Below are positions 16,836 through 25,545 of a stretch of DNA of 64,000 bases, piece after piece. The stretch's first letter is position 1; every line of letters starts with the position of its first letter. The DNA comes from Sinorhizobium sp. 6-70 (GTDB lineage: Bacteria; Pseudomonadota; Alphaproteobacteria; Rhizobiales; Rhizobiaceae). The notes beneath the pieces are model-generated. The model did no database searches and was not told the origin of the DNA. It saw only the letters and a list, made by a program, of their open reading frames with translations. The stretch spans positions 387,802-451,801 of the forward strand of contig NZ_JASKLS010000002.1 of assembly GCF_030124375.1 (NCBI RefSeq), read 5' to 3'. The position numbers were made by a program, and so were the translations under genes.

Positions 16836-19466
16836 ATGCAGCCGCCCAACGCAACCTACCGCCTGCAATTTCGAAACGGGATGGACTTCGCAAAAGCCGT
16901 GGAGTTGGTCCCTCATCTCGTCCGCCTCGGCATATCCCATCTTTACGCCTCGCCGATATTTTCTGCCGTGCGCGGCTCGACGCATGGCTACGACGTCATC
17001 GACTTTAACGAGATCGAGCCCGCACTCGGCGGTCGCGAGGGTTTCTCGCGGCTGGTCCGCGAGTTGAACGCGCAAGGGCTCGGGATAATCCTGGACATCG
17101 TCCCGAACCACATGGCTGCGAGCCTCGATAACGAATGGTGGCATAGCGTCATCGAATCGGGCCGCTCCAGTGCCTTCGCCGATCATTTTGACATCGACTG
17201 GCAGTCGCCTCTCACCCTACCCTTTCTGGGGCGGTCTTTTGAGGAAGAGCTCGCCGCCGGGAACATCCGGCTCGCCCTCGACCGCAAGCGCAATTGCCTG
17301 GCGCTCATGTATTACGACGCGCTCTATCCGCTCAATCCGGCCACCTATCCGGCAATTCTCAAGGAAGCGAACCCCGCTCTCGAACGGATCTGTGCCATTG
17401 CCGCAGCGGCCGGACCAACGGGTATCGCACATCTTCATTCCGCAGTTTCTTCGATTGTGAAGACGCCCGCGGTCGCCGCCGAAGTCGACGAATTTCTTCA
17501 ACGGCTCTCCGCCGACAAAGATCTCCTGCTGCGCCTGCATCGGATGCAGGGTTGGCGGCTTACGAGCTGGAATACTGCGCGGGACGAGCTGAGCTATCGC
17601 CGATTCTTCGAGATAGCCGGTCTCATCGGCATGCGGGTCGAAGATCCATCCGTTTTCGAGGACACCCATCGACTGACTCTGGACCTCGTCCAGGGGGGCC
17701 TGGTTGACGGACTTCGGGTCGATCACATCGACGGTCTCGCCGATCCCGATGCTTATCTTCACAGGCTGCGGCAACGCGCAGGCAACAGCACCTACATCGT
17801 CGTCGAGAAGATATTAGGGGCGAGCGAAACGCTGCCGCAGGATTGGCCCGTCGACGGCACCACAGGCTACGAGTTCATCTCCGCGCTCGCGGAACTCCTG
17901 ACCAACGAGCAGCCTTCTCCCCGGCTTTCGAGCAAGGCGCAACGATCGGCGGCGGAAAAGGCGGTCCTCGATTGCAAGCTGCAACTGCTGAGCCATAATT
18001 TCAACGCCGAAGTCATGCGGCTCGCCAGGCTTGCCGCGCGCATCGAAGACAACGGCGGCTCCTCACACGCCAACGGCCGCATCATCGAAGCCGTTCGTCG
18101 GTTGCTCGTAGCACTGCCCGTCTACCGGACCTATGTCAGCGACCGCGGCGTAGCCGAGCGCGACAGCCGGATCCTCGACGAAATGGAGTTGAAAGCATTG
18201 ACCGCAGCGCCCGTTGCCGGCGCCGAAATTGCCCTCATCATTGCCGCGCTGAAATCAAGGAGTGGTCTGGCGAACCGAAAACCGCAATCCGAGTTCCGTA
18301 CGCGCTTTCAGCAATTGAGCGGCGCCGCCATGGCCAAGGCGGTCGAGGATACCTTCTTCTACAGAAGGACCGACTATCTCGCGGCGAATGAGGTGGGAGC
18401 CGATCCAGTCTGGAGGCCGGGGGGCACCGACCGCTTTCATGAGCTGATGCAGGATCGCGCCCGTGACATGCCAAACGGCCTGTCGGCAACGTCGACGCAT
18501 GACACCAAGCGCGGTGAGGACGCACGCGCCCGTCTCTATGCCATCAGCGAGGCACCGGACGTCTGGACAGCCTCGGTCGCGCGCTGGCACGACATAAATG
18601 CCGCACGGATCCGCCGTCTCCCGGGCGGCGGCGCGCCGGAGGCCACCGTGGAGCAGTTCCTTTACCAGAGCCTGCTTGGCATCTGGCCTATCGACCCCTC
18701 TTTCGACGAAGACGAATTTTCCGCTTTACGCGAGCGTCTCTGCGGATTTGCCGTTAAGGCGCTCCGAGAAGCAAAACTCAGGACGAGCTGGGAGTCTCCG
18801 GATGAGCACTACGAAACGGCAGTGACCGCGTTTCTCTCTGACCTCCTCGATTTGCGGAACCGAACCTTTCTCGAAAACTTCGGGAGAACGGCGAGGCCAT
18901 TCATCCAGGCCGGCTTGATCAACAGCCTCTCGCAAACCCTGGTCAAACTCACCGCACCGGGCGTTCCGGATATTTATCAAGGCAGCGAGCGTCTCGACTT
19001 CAGTCTCGTCGATCCTGATAACCGCCGGCCTTTTTCACCGCACCCGTCGCCGCCAGCACTTCCGCGCGTGCCGACCACGAGCAATTTCGAAGACTGCAAG
19101 CAAGCGCTGATCGAAATATGCCTGAATTATCGTCGAAACAGGGGCTCGGACCTGCTGATGAGAGGCGGCTATCTTCCCTTGCAAGTGCGAGGCCCCGCCT
19201 TCCGCCACGCCGCCGCTTTCATGCGCCACACCGAGAATGACTTTTCGATCACGGTGATCCCGCGCCTCATATTCCGCCATACGGACGGGGACCGGCTGTC
19301 CGTTCTCCCGGGTCTCTGGCACGACACCTGTCTCGTATGGCCCGACGGCCGCGATCTCATGCGCTTGCGAAATCTCGCCACCGGCGACCTCGTCGAGCCT
19401 CACCGCCATCTTCCTGTGGCAGACCTGCTGCGCGGCTTCGCCGTTGCCTTCATCGTTCCGGCGTGA
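16836..19466 (+). CDS. treY: Malto-oligosyltrehalose synthase
   Basis: This 876-aa GH13 enzyme converts the reducing end of malto-oligosaccharides into a trehalose linkage. The start NATYRLQFRNG is typical for TreY. Catalytic GH13 regions are visible: DIVPNHMA (region I), RVDHIDGL with the nucleophile Asp near residue 296, IVVEKIL with the acid Glu near 324, and STHDTKRGED late in the barrel. The length is normal. A stop lies a few codons upstream of the ATG, so the start is fixed, although no strong ribosome site is seen. The usual partner TreZ and the glycogen genes are not in this window, so trehalose synthesis must use a distant treZ. Confidence 0.95.
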   Translation: MQPPNATYRLQFRNGMDFAKAVELVPHLVRLGISHLYASPIFSAVRGSTHGYDVIDFNEIEPALGGREGFSRLVRELNAQGLGIILDIVPNHMAASLDNEWWHSVIESGRSSAFADHFDIDWQSPLTLPFLGRSFEEELAAGNIRLALDRKRNCLALMYYDALYPLNPATYPAILKEANPALERICAIAAAAGPTGIAHLHSAVSSIVKTPAVAAEVDEFLQRLSADKDLLLRLHRMQGWRLTSWNTARDELSYRRFFEIAGLIGMRVEDPSVFEDTHRLTLDLVQGGLVDGLRVDHIDGLADPDAYLHRLRQRAGNSTYIVVEKILGASETLPQDWPVDGTTGYEFISALAELLTNEQPSPRLSSKAQRSAAEKAVLDCKLQLLSHNFNAEVMRLARLAARIEDNGGSSHANGRIIEAVRRLLVALPVYRTYVSDRGVAERDSRILDEMELKALTAAPVAGAEIALIIAALKSRSGLANRKPQSEFRTRFQQLSGAAMAKAVEDTFFYRRTDYLAANEVGADPVWRPGGTDRFHELMQDRARDMPNGLSATSTHDTKRGEDARARLYAISEAPDVWTASVARWHDINAARIRRLPGGGAPEATVEQFLYQSLLGIWPIDPSFDEDEFSALRERLCGFAVKALREAKLRTSWESPDEHYETAVTAFLSDLLDLRNRTFLENFGRTARPFIQAGLINSLSQTLVKLTAPGVPDIYQGSERLDFSLVDPDNRRPFSPHPSPPALPRVPTTSNFEDCKQALIEICLNYRRNRGSDLLMRGGYLPLQVRGPAFRHAAAFMRHTENDFSITVIPRLIFRHTDGDRLSVLPGLWHDTCLVWPDGRDLMRLRNLATGDLVEPHRHLPVADLLRGFAVAFIVPA

Positions 19467-19476
19467 TCGGGGCAGA

Positions 19477-19580
19477 CTGCAGCGCCGCGCGTCTTAGCAG
19501 ACGCGCAAAGGACGCTGTAGCACTTTGAATTGCTGCATGTTTTTATCCCTAAATCGGCTACGATTTAAGGAAACATGCAG
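19477..19580. repeat. ABC-type palindromic repeat copy
   Basis: The copy contains, in order, GCGCCGCGCGTCT, GACGCGCAAAGGACGCTGTA, GCACTTTGAATTGCTGCATG and a hairpin of AAATCGGCTACGATTTAAGG ending in ATGCAG. The same block order recurs at 31074-31178, 55526-55633 and 58629-58734. It lies after treY. Confidence 0.75.
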
Positions 19581-19592
19581 GAGTTCAAGAGA

Positions 19593-19646
19593 TCGACGCA
19601 ATTCCGGACGGAAAGGCCGTTACGCGCCTTTCCTGAAATTGCGTTA
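19593..19646. repeat. RIME-like palindrome
   Basis: CGACGCAATTCCGGACGGAA and a mirrored TTTCCTGAAATTGCGTTA flank a CCGTTACGCGCC core. The same sequence with few changes occurs at 38341-38391. It is directly after the ABC-type repeat, giving a mosaic of the two families in front of the HxlR gene. Confidence 0.65.
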
Positions 19647-19669
19647 GCCGCCATTTAGGCCTACGGTCC

Positions 19670-20113
19670 ATGAGGGATCTACACACTCTTTTGTTCCATA
19701 CTGACCAGCTGGTAACAATGGCCGAGATCATCAAGAAATTGCCGGTTCTGCCTTCCGAGCGGGCCTTGAAAGTGATCTCCGGGCGCTGGAAGGCCGTCAT
19801 CCTCTATCACCTGTTCGACGCGCCAAAGCGGCTGTCCGAGCTCAAGAGACTGGTGCCGGCCGTCAGTCAAAAGGTTCTGATCCAGCAACTCCGCGAGATG
19901 GAGGAGCATGGCCTTGTCCATAGGGAGATCTTTCGCGAGGTCCCGCCGCGCGTGGAATATTCGGCAACGGCACTCGGCCTCAGCCTCGAACCCGTACTGC
20001 TCGCGCTCTGCGAATGGGGTCAGCGCCACGCGGCGGAGTTGAACGAGCTTGACCGTCTTGCGGATTGCGTCATCAGGCCGCGGTCCGGCGCTGAGAGCGA
20101 GAGCACCGGTTGA
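19670..20113 (+). CDS. HxlR-family (winged-helix) transcriptional regulator
   Basis: The 147-aa protein contains the HxlR domain: ALKVISGRWKAVILYHLF, RLSELKRLVPAVSQKVLIQQ, then a wing with EVPPRVEYSATALG. These small dimeric regulators often respond to aldehydes, redox or small metabolites. Two starts are possible, ATG at 19670 and ATG at 19718; neither has a strong ribosome site and the shorter form (131 aa) also covers the whole domain. It is convergent with xdhC, only six bases away. Its target is unknown; it may control the purine genes or be unrelated. Confidence 0.87.
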   Translation: MRDLHTLLFHTDQLVTMAEIIKKLPVLPSERALKVISGRWKAVILYHLFDAPKRLSELKRLVPAVSQKVLIQQLREMEEHGLVHREIFREVPPRVEYSATALGLSLEPVLLALCEWGQRHAAELNELDRLADCVIRPRSGAESESTG

Positions 20114-20119
20114 CGTGCC

Positions 20120-20983
20120 TTACGCCCTGACCGGCTTTCCGCGTTTGCGCGACGGGAGACCGTCCTTCGGGTGATCATGGTTCAGGGCAGCCGTCATGAT
20201 TTCGGCGGCGGCAAGCGCTGCGATGACGGCCGGTCGCTTGTCCTTCACGGTCGTCCCGCCGATCGGACAAACCAGCCTTTCGAGGAGCTCCGGGCGTTCT
20301 ATTTCCCGCGAAAGCCAGCTCTTGAACGTGGCGCGCTTGGTCTTCGAGCCGATCATGCCGACGTAGCAGGCATCCTCGCGGCCGAGCGCTTCGGCGGCGA
20401 TCAGGAAATCCAGCGCATGGTCATGGGTGAGAATGACGAACGCGCTTCCCGCCGGGGCATCGCGCACGACCGCCTCCGGCATCGCCGTGAGGCAGGTCTC
20501 GATCCCGGGCACATCGACGGCCGAAAGCTCCTGCTCGCGCGTATCGACGAGGATGGTTCGAAGCGGCACCAGCGAAAGCGCCAATGCGAGCGCATCGCCG
20601 ACATGGCCTGCGCCGAAGACATAGACATGCGGTCGGCGGGCGATCTCGCTTTCGCTGCGCTCGATCAGTGCTGCACGGGTTTCCTTGTCGACCGGCTCGA
20701 AGGCGAGCGCCACGCGCCCGCCACAGCATTGGCCGATCTCCGGGCCGAGCGGGATCGTCAGCGTCTGATCCACGCTCGCTCCCTGAAGGAGCTTCCGCGC
20801 GTGATCGATCGCCATATATTCCAGCTGGCCGCCGCCGATCGTGGCGAACGTGCGGTCTTTCGACACGAGCATCCAGGCATCCGTATCGCGCGGCGTCGAA
20901 CCGGCTGCGACGGCCACCTCGACGAGGACGCACGCCGCTTCTTGGTTCAGGAAAGCCCGGATATCCTCTCTGCTCGCCAGCAT
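20120..20983 (-). CDS. xdhC: Xanthine dehydrogenase accessory protein XdhC
   Basis: The 287-aa XdhC binds molybdenum cofactor, helps it become sulfurated and inserts it into the large xanthine dehydrogenase subunit. The conserved N-terminal part (VLVEVAVAAGSTPRDTDAWM, ATIGGGQLEYMAI, GPEIGQCCGGRVALAFE) and a C-terminal Rossmann-like half (HVYVFGAGHVGDALALAL, YVGMIGSKTKRATFKSWL) are both present. It follows xdhB after 63 bp on the same strand, the usual order xdhA-xdhB-xdhC. The start ATG is the only one near the domain. Confidence 0.94.
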   Translation of the reverse strand: MLASREDIRAFLNQEAACVLVEVAVAAGSTPRDTDAWMLVSKDRTFATIGGGQLEYMAIDHARKLLQGASVDQTLTIPLGPEIGQCCGGRVALAFEPVDKETRAALIERSESEIARRPHVYVFGAGHVGDALALALSLVPLRTILVDTREQELSAVDVPGIETCLTAMPEAVVRDAPAGSAFVILTHDHALDFLIAAEALGREDACYVGMIGSKTKRATFKSWLSREIERPELLERLVCPIGGTTVKDKRPAVIAALAAAEIMTAALNHDHPKDGLPSRKRGKPVRA

Positions 20984-21046
20984 GATCGTGGGTCCTGTTT
21001 CCGCGCATGGTCCGACGCCCGGTCGGCCATGCGCCGCCTTAAAATG

Positions 21047-23389
21047 CTACCGCGTTGTCTCCGTTGCCTGCCCGCGCAGCCGCTCGACCGCCATCAGCAC
21101 GCGCTCGGGTGTCGCCGGGGCGTCGATACGCGGCGGGATACGATATCCCGCAACACTCGCCGCTGCCATTGATATAGCTTCGAGAACGGAAATGCCCAAC
21201 ATGAAGGGCGGTTCGCCGACCGCCTTGGAACGGCGGATCGTTTCTTCCCGGTTGATCGACCATTCCGCCAGACGTACGTTGAAGACACGCGGCCGGTCTG
21301 AGGCGAGCGGGATCTTGTAGGTGGAAGGCGCATGGGTGCGTAGCCGCCCGTTGGCATCCCACCAGAGTTCTTCCGTCGTCAGCCAGCCCATGCCCTGCAC
21401 GAAGGCGCCCTCGACCTGGCCGAGGTCGAGCGCCGGATTGAGCGACTTGCCGACATCGTGGATGATGTCGGTGCGATCGACCTGGTATTCGCCGGTCAGT
21501 GTGTCGACGCTGACCTCCGAGCAGGATGCCCCATAGGCATAGTAGTAGAACGGGCGTCCCCTGCCCTCGGAGCGGTTCCAGTGGATCTTAGGCGTCTTGT
21601 AGAAGCCAGCGGCGGAAAGCTGCACACGCGCCGTATAGGCCGTCTTGATGAACTCGGGGAAGGAAACGCGCTCACTGCCGATCCGCACCACATTCGGCTC
21701 GAAAGCGACATCCGCTTCGCTGACGCCATAGCGTTCCGCCGCAAAGCTGACGAGCCGCGCCTTGATCTGCTGGGCCGCATTGGCGGCCGCCATGCCGTTC
21801 AGGTCCGAGCCGGACGAGGCGGCGGTCGCCGATGTGTTCGGCACCTTACCGGTGGAGGTCGCGGTCACCTTGATCCGGTCGAGGTCGACCTGGAACTCGT
21901 CGGCCACGACCTGGGCGACCTTGGTGTAAAGCCCCTGCCCCATCTCGGTGCCGCCGTGGTTCAGATGGATCGAGCCGTCGGTGTAGACATGAACCAGAGC
22001 GCCGGCCTGGTTGTATTCCGTCTTGGTGAAGGAGATGCCGAACTTCACCGGCGTCAGCGCGATGCCGCGCTTGATCACGTGGTTCTCGCGGTTGAAAGCG
22101 AGAACGGCCTCACGCCGGGCGGCATAATCCGCCGACGTTTCGAGTTCCTCGATGATCCGCCCGATGATGTTGTCTTCCACCGTCTGGTGATAGGGCGTCA
22201 GGTTTCGCCCCTCGCCGCCGTAGAAGTTGAGCTTGCGGATCTCGAGCGGATCCTTGCCAAGCGTGTAGGCGATATCCTCGATCATCCGCTCGCCGCCGAC
22301 CATGCCCTGCGGTCCGCCGAAGCCACGGAAGGCGGTGTTCGACACGGTGTTGGTCTTCATCGGCCGCGAGCGCAGCCGGACGTTCGGATAGAAATAGCAA
22401 TTGTCGGCGTGGAAAAGCGCACGGTCCGTCACCGGACCCGAGAGGTCCGCCGAGAAGCCGCAGCGCGCGGCAAAGACCGCGTCGACCGCCTCGATCAGAC
22501 CGTCATCGTCGAAGCCGATCTTGTAGTCGACATGGAAGTCGTGGCGCTTGCCGGTCGCCGTCATGTCGTCGTCGCGGTCAGGACGGATCTTGACGGCACG
22601 GCGATACTTTTGCGCCGCCATGGCAGCAACCGCCGCAAAGAGGTTCGCCTGCGTCTCCTTGCCGCCGAAGCCGCCACCCATGCGCCGGACATTGACCGTC
22701 ACGGCGTTGGAGGGAACGCCGAGCACCTGGGCGACCATATGCTGCGTCTCACTCGGATGCTGGGTCGAGGCGAACACGGTCACCTCGTCGTCTTCGCCGG
22801 GGATCGCAAAGGAAATATGGCCTTCCAGGTAGAAATGGTCCTGACCGCCGATCCGCATCTCGCCCTGAATGACGTTCTTCGCCTTGGCGAAGCCGGCGTC
22901 GATGTCGCCACGTTCGAGCTTCAGCGGATCGATCACCAGTGGGTAGTTCGCTGCCACGGCCTCCTTGACGTCCGTGACATGCGGCAGGTCGCGATAGTCG
23001 ATCTTGACCTTTGCAGCCGCCCGCCGCGCCGCATCGCGCGACGTGGCGATCACGGCGAAGATCGGCTGGCCGTGAAACTCGACCTTGCCGGTCGCAAAAA
23101 CCGGATCGTCATGCTTGTGCGCCGGGCTGATATCGTTTTCCCCGGGAATGTCATCGCCTGTCAGAATGCCGACGACGCCGGCGCTGGCGCTCACATCCGC
23201 AAAGTCGATCGACAGGATTTCCGCATGCGCCCGCGCCGACAGGCCGAGATAGCCGTGCAATGTCCCGGCAGGCTCGGGAATGTCGTCGATATATTCGGCC
23301 GTGCCCGAGACATGCTTGTGGCCCGACTCGTGCTTTTCCTTCTCGTGAACGCCGCCTCGGATGCGGTCGATGGGCTGCATGACATTCAT
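21047..23389 (-). CDS. xdhB: Xanthine dehydrogenase, molybdopterin-binding large subunit
   Basis: The 780-aa subunit binds the molybdenum cofactor and oxidises hypoxanthine and xanthine to urate. It has the aldehyde oxidase/xanthine dehydrogenase a/b hammerhead at the N-terminus (HVSGTAEYIDDIPEPAGTL), the glycine-rich RMGGGFGGKETQ loop, FRGFGGPQGM, and the catalytic Glu at about residue 726 in KAVGEPPFMLG. The length equals that of the Rhodobacter-type XdhB. GGAGG precedes the ATG. The gene is separated from xdhA by a RIME-like repeat of about 120 bp. Confidence 0.96.
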   Translation of the reverse strand: MNVMQPIDRIRGGVHEKEKHESGHKHVSGTAEYIDDIPEPAGTLHGYLGLSARAHAEILSIDFADVSASAGVVGILTGDDIPGENDISPAHKHDDPVFATGKVEFHGQPIFAVIATSRDAARRAAAKVKIDYRDLPHVTDVKEAVAANYPLVIDPLKLERGDIDAGFAKAKNVIQGEMRIGGQDHFYLEGHISFAIPGEDDEVTVFASTQHPSETQHMVAQVLGVPSNAVTVNVRRMGGGFGGKETQANLFAAVAAMAAQKYRRAVKIRPDRDDDMTATGKRHDFHVDYKIGFDDDGLIEAVDAVFAARCGFSADLSGPVTDRALFHADNCYFYPNVRLRSRPMKTNTVSNTAFRGFGGPQGMVGGERMIEDIAYTLGKDPLEIRKLNFYGGEGRNLTPYHQTVEDNIIGRIIEELETSADYAARREAVLAFNRENHVIKRGIALTPVKFGISFTKTEYNQAGALVHVYTDGSIHLNHGGTEMGQGLYTKVAQVVADEFQVDLDRIKVTATSTGKVPNTSATAASSGSDLNGMAAANAAQQIKARLVSFAAERYGVSEADVAFEPNVVRIGSERVSFPEFIKTAYTARVQLSAAGFYKTPKIHWNRSEGRGRPFYYYAYGASCSEVSVDTLTGEYQVDRTDIIHDVGKSLNPALDLGQVEGAFVQGMGWLTTEELWWDANGRLRTHAPSTYKIPLASDRPRVFNVRLAEWSINREETIRRSKAVGEPPFMLGISVLEAISMAAASVAGYRIPPRIDAPATPERVLMAVERLRGQATETTR

Positions 23390-23401
23390 GGCTCAAACCT
23401 C

Positions 23402-23520
23402 CTCTAGATCACGATGATTTTGGGTCGAATCGACCCAAAAATCATAATCGTGATCGATTCTAATAAGTTAGAGCGGGATGCGGGCGGAAAACCGCGCACA
23501 CTTTTCCTCATCCCGCTCTA
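23402..23520. repeat. RIME-like palindromic element between xdhA and xdhB
   Basis: There are two nested palindromes. ATCACGATGATTTTGGGTCG pairs with CGACCCAAAAATCAT and CGTGAT, and AGCGGGATG...CATCCCGCT flanks GCGGGCGGAAAACCGCGCAC. The terminal CTA at 23518-23520 is also the xdhA stop codon (TAG). The hairpins should form in the xdhAB mRNA. Confidence 0.85.
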
Positions 23521-24999
23521 AACCGCGACGGCAATGGCGCGATCGAGCCGGACGTGCCCGGCTTCCTGCGTTTCGAGATGAAAGCGGCGGAGCAGGTTCT
23601 TCGCCACGAGCATGCGGTATTCGGCAGAGGCGCGCCAATCGGTCAAAGGCGTGAAGTCCTCGGCAAACGCGGCGACGGCGGCCTCAACCGTCGCGTCGGT
23701 CCAATCGGCTCCTATGAGCACCGCCTCCACCTTCGAGGCACGCTTCGGTGTGCCGGCCATTCCGCCGAAGGCGACCGCCGCTTCGGCAACCTTGCCCCGT
23801 CCGTCGAGCGTCACACGAAAGGCACCGCAAACGGCGGAAATGTCCTCGTCCAGGCGCTTCGTCACCTTGTAGACGGCAAAACGAGTTCCTTCGTCGAGGA
23901 AGGGGATGCATACGGTTTCGACAAATTCGCCGGGTTCGCGATCTTGCTTCCCGTATTCGATGAAGAATGCTTCGAGCGGCAGCGTCCGACGCCGCGCGCC
24001 CTTGCGCAGCGTCACCGATGCGCCGAGAGCGATCAGCGCCGGAGGTGTGTCGCCGATCGGCGAACCATTGGCGATGTTGCCGCCGACGGTGCCCATGTTG
24101 CGCACCTGCTGGCCACCGATCCTGTCCCAGAGTTCCCGCATCTGCGGGAAGTGTTCCACGATCACCGGATAGGCTTCGGTGTAGCTGACACCGGCCCCGA
24201 GCGTGATGCTGTCAGCACCGACGGAAATTCGGCGCAGTTCTTCGAGATGCGAGATGTGCACCACCGGCGCAATGTCGCGCATGAACTTCGTTACCCAGAG
24301 ACCGACGTCGGTCGAGCCCGCGACGATCGTCGCCTTCGGGTCGGCTTCGAGGATGGCGGCAAAGTCTTCGACAGAGGCCGGCAGCACGAAGCGTTCAGCC
24401 TCGTTGCCGATCACGACGCGGCGGCCATCCTGGAGCGCGGCAAGTTGCCTGCCGATATTTTCACGCTCCGCGAGGAGCGGATCCTTTCCGACCTCGCCGA
24501 TCGACGAAATCGCTTCCGCCGCACGGATGATCGCGGCGTAGCCGGTGCAGCGACAGAGATTGCCCTGCAGCGCCTTTTCGATCTCCTGAACGCTCGGCTT
24601 CGGATTCTCCATCCAGAGGCCATAGAGCGACATGACGAAGCCCGGCGTGCAGAAGCCGCACTGCGAGGCGTGCGTGTCGACCATCGCCTGCTGCACCGGA
24701 TGAAGCGGGCCGTTCGGCTGGGCCAGTGCATCGACGGTGACGACGTGACAGCCGTCGAGCGAACCGACGAAGCGGATGCAGGCATTGATGGATTCGTACG
24801 TTAGTTGACCGTTTAGAAGTCGGCCGACAAGCACGGTGCAGGCACCGCAGTCGCCCTCGGCGCAGCCTTCCTTGGTTCCGCGCAGGTTGCGGTCGATGCG
24901 TAGGAAATCGAGCAGGGTCTGGACCGGCGAAACATCGGCGAGCTCGACAAGCCGGTCGTTCAGAAGGAAGCGGATCGTGTTGCGGATTTCAATCGTCAT
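23518..24999 (-). CDS. xdhA: Xanthine dehydrogenase, Fe-S/FAD small subunit
   Basis: The 493-aa subunit carries electrons from the molybdenum site to NAD. The N-terminal plant-type [2Fe-2S] cluster uses C46, C51, C54 and C74; the second cluster uses C114, C117, C149 and C151 (QCGFCTPG, LCRCTGY). An FAD-binding domain follows at about 190-370 (ATIVAGSTDVGLWVTK, GTVGGNIANGSPIGDTPPAL), then a CO-dehydrogenase flavoprotein C-terminal domain. The start has GGGGGAG ten bases upstream. Its stop codon lies in the end of the adjacent RIME-like repeat. It is first in xdhABC. Confidence 0.96.
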   Translation of the reverse strand: MTIEIRNTIRFLLNDRLVELADVSPVQTLLDFLRIDRNLRGTKEGCAEGDCGACTVLVGRLLNGQLTYESINACIRFVGSLDGCHVVTVDALAQPNGPLHPVQQAMVDTHASQCGFCTPGFVMSLYGLWMENPKPSVQEIEKALQGNLCRCTGYAAIIRAAEAISSIGEVGKDPLLAERENIGRQLAALQDGRRVVIGNEAERFVLPASVEDFAAILEADPKATIVAGSTDVGLWVTKFMRDIAPVVHISHLEELRRISVGADSITLGAGVSYTEAYPVIVEHFPQMRELWDRIGGQQVRNMGTVGGNIANGSPIGDTPPALIALGASVTLRKGARRRTLPLEAFFIEYGKQDREPGEFVETVCIPFLDEGTRFAVYKVTKRLDEDISAVCGAFRVTLDGRGKVAEAAVAFGGMAGTPKRASKVEAVLIGADWTDATVEAAVAAFAEDFTPLTDWRASAEYRMLVAKNLLRRFHLETQEAGHVRLDRAIAVAV

Positions 25000-25005
25000 G
25001 GCCGG

Positions 25006-25377
25006 TCAGCTCCCCCGGTAGGTCGAGTAGCCATAGGGCGAAAGCAGGAGCGGCACGTGATAATGCGCCAGTTGGTCGGCGATCCCGAAGCGGATCGGGA
25101 TGACGTCGAGAAAGGGATTGGCGCCGCGTTCCGCAGCCCGGCCGAGATACTCGCCGGCGTGGAAACGCAGCTCGTAGGTCCCGCTTTCCATGCGCTCGCC
25201 GGCAAGCAGCGGCTGGTCGCAGCGGCCATCGTCGTTGGTCCTCGCGGAGACGAGATGCTCCGCCCGCCCGCCATCGAACCGGTAGAGCTCGATGCGCAAG
25301 TTGCTGGCCGGCTTGCCGCTTGCAGTATCCAGCACATGGGTGGTCAGGCGGCCGGTGTTTCCACCTTGAGATTGCAT
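25006..25377 (-). CDS. uraH: 5-hydroxyisourate hydrolase (transthyretin-like)
   Basis: The 123-aa protein hydrolyses 5-hydroxyisourate, the urate oxidase product, to OHCU. It has the family hallmarks: the active-site His near the N-terminus ([15 protein letters not shown]), a central [11 protein letters not shown], and the C-terminal signature YGYSTYRGS ending in YRGS. The ATG at 25375-25377 with GGAGG nine bases upstream is preferred over one 12 codons further up. It ends six bases before xdhA and probably starts the uraH-xdhA-xdhB-xdhC operon. Confidence 0.95.
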   Translation of the reverse strand: MQSQGGNTGRLTTHVLDTASGKPASNLRIELYRFDGGRAEHLVSARTNDDGRCDQPLLAGERMESGTYELRFHAGEYLGRAAERGANPFLDVIPIRFGIADQLAHYHVPLLLSPYGYSTYRGS

Positions 25378-25545
25378 GCGTTCGCTCCTCCCGAAGTCAG
25401 CTTTCCACTGCACAGTATCCAGAGGGGAGATGGGCTTGTGTAGCGGCCTCAGCCTTCGAGACTTTCAAATTTTTCGGGGGGAATGAGGACGCGGCTTTCT
25501 CGCTACGAATTGTGCTGAGAGACACTGTCTGGAGGAGCCCATTTC
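25378..25545. promoter_or_regulatory. Divergent promoter region uraH / puuE-uraD
   Basis: The 168-bp gap separates two urate-degradation operons and must hold both promoters. An AT-rich block (CTTTCAAATTTTTC) sits near the middle. No clear copy of the IclR-type palindrome seen at 2757 is present. Confidence 0.5.

Noticed and set aside
21458..23407. 649-codon plus-strand open frame opposite xdhB
   Set aside because: xdhB is unmistakable on the other strand; the antisense frame has no recognisable motif.
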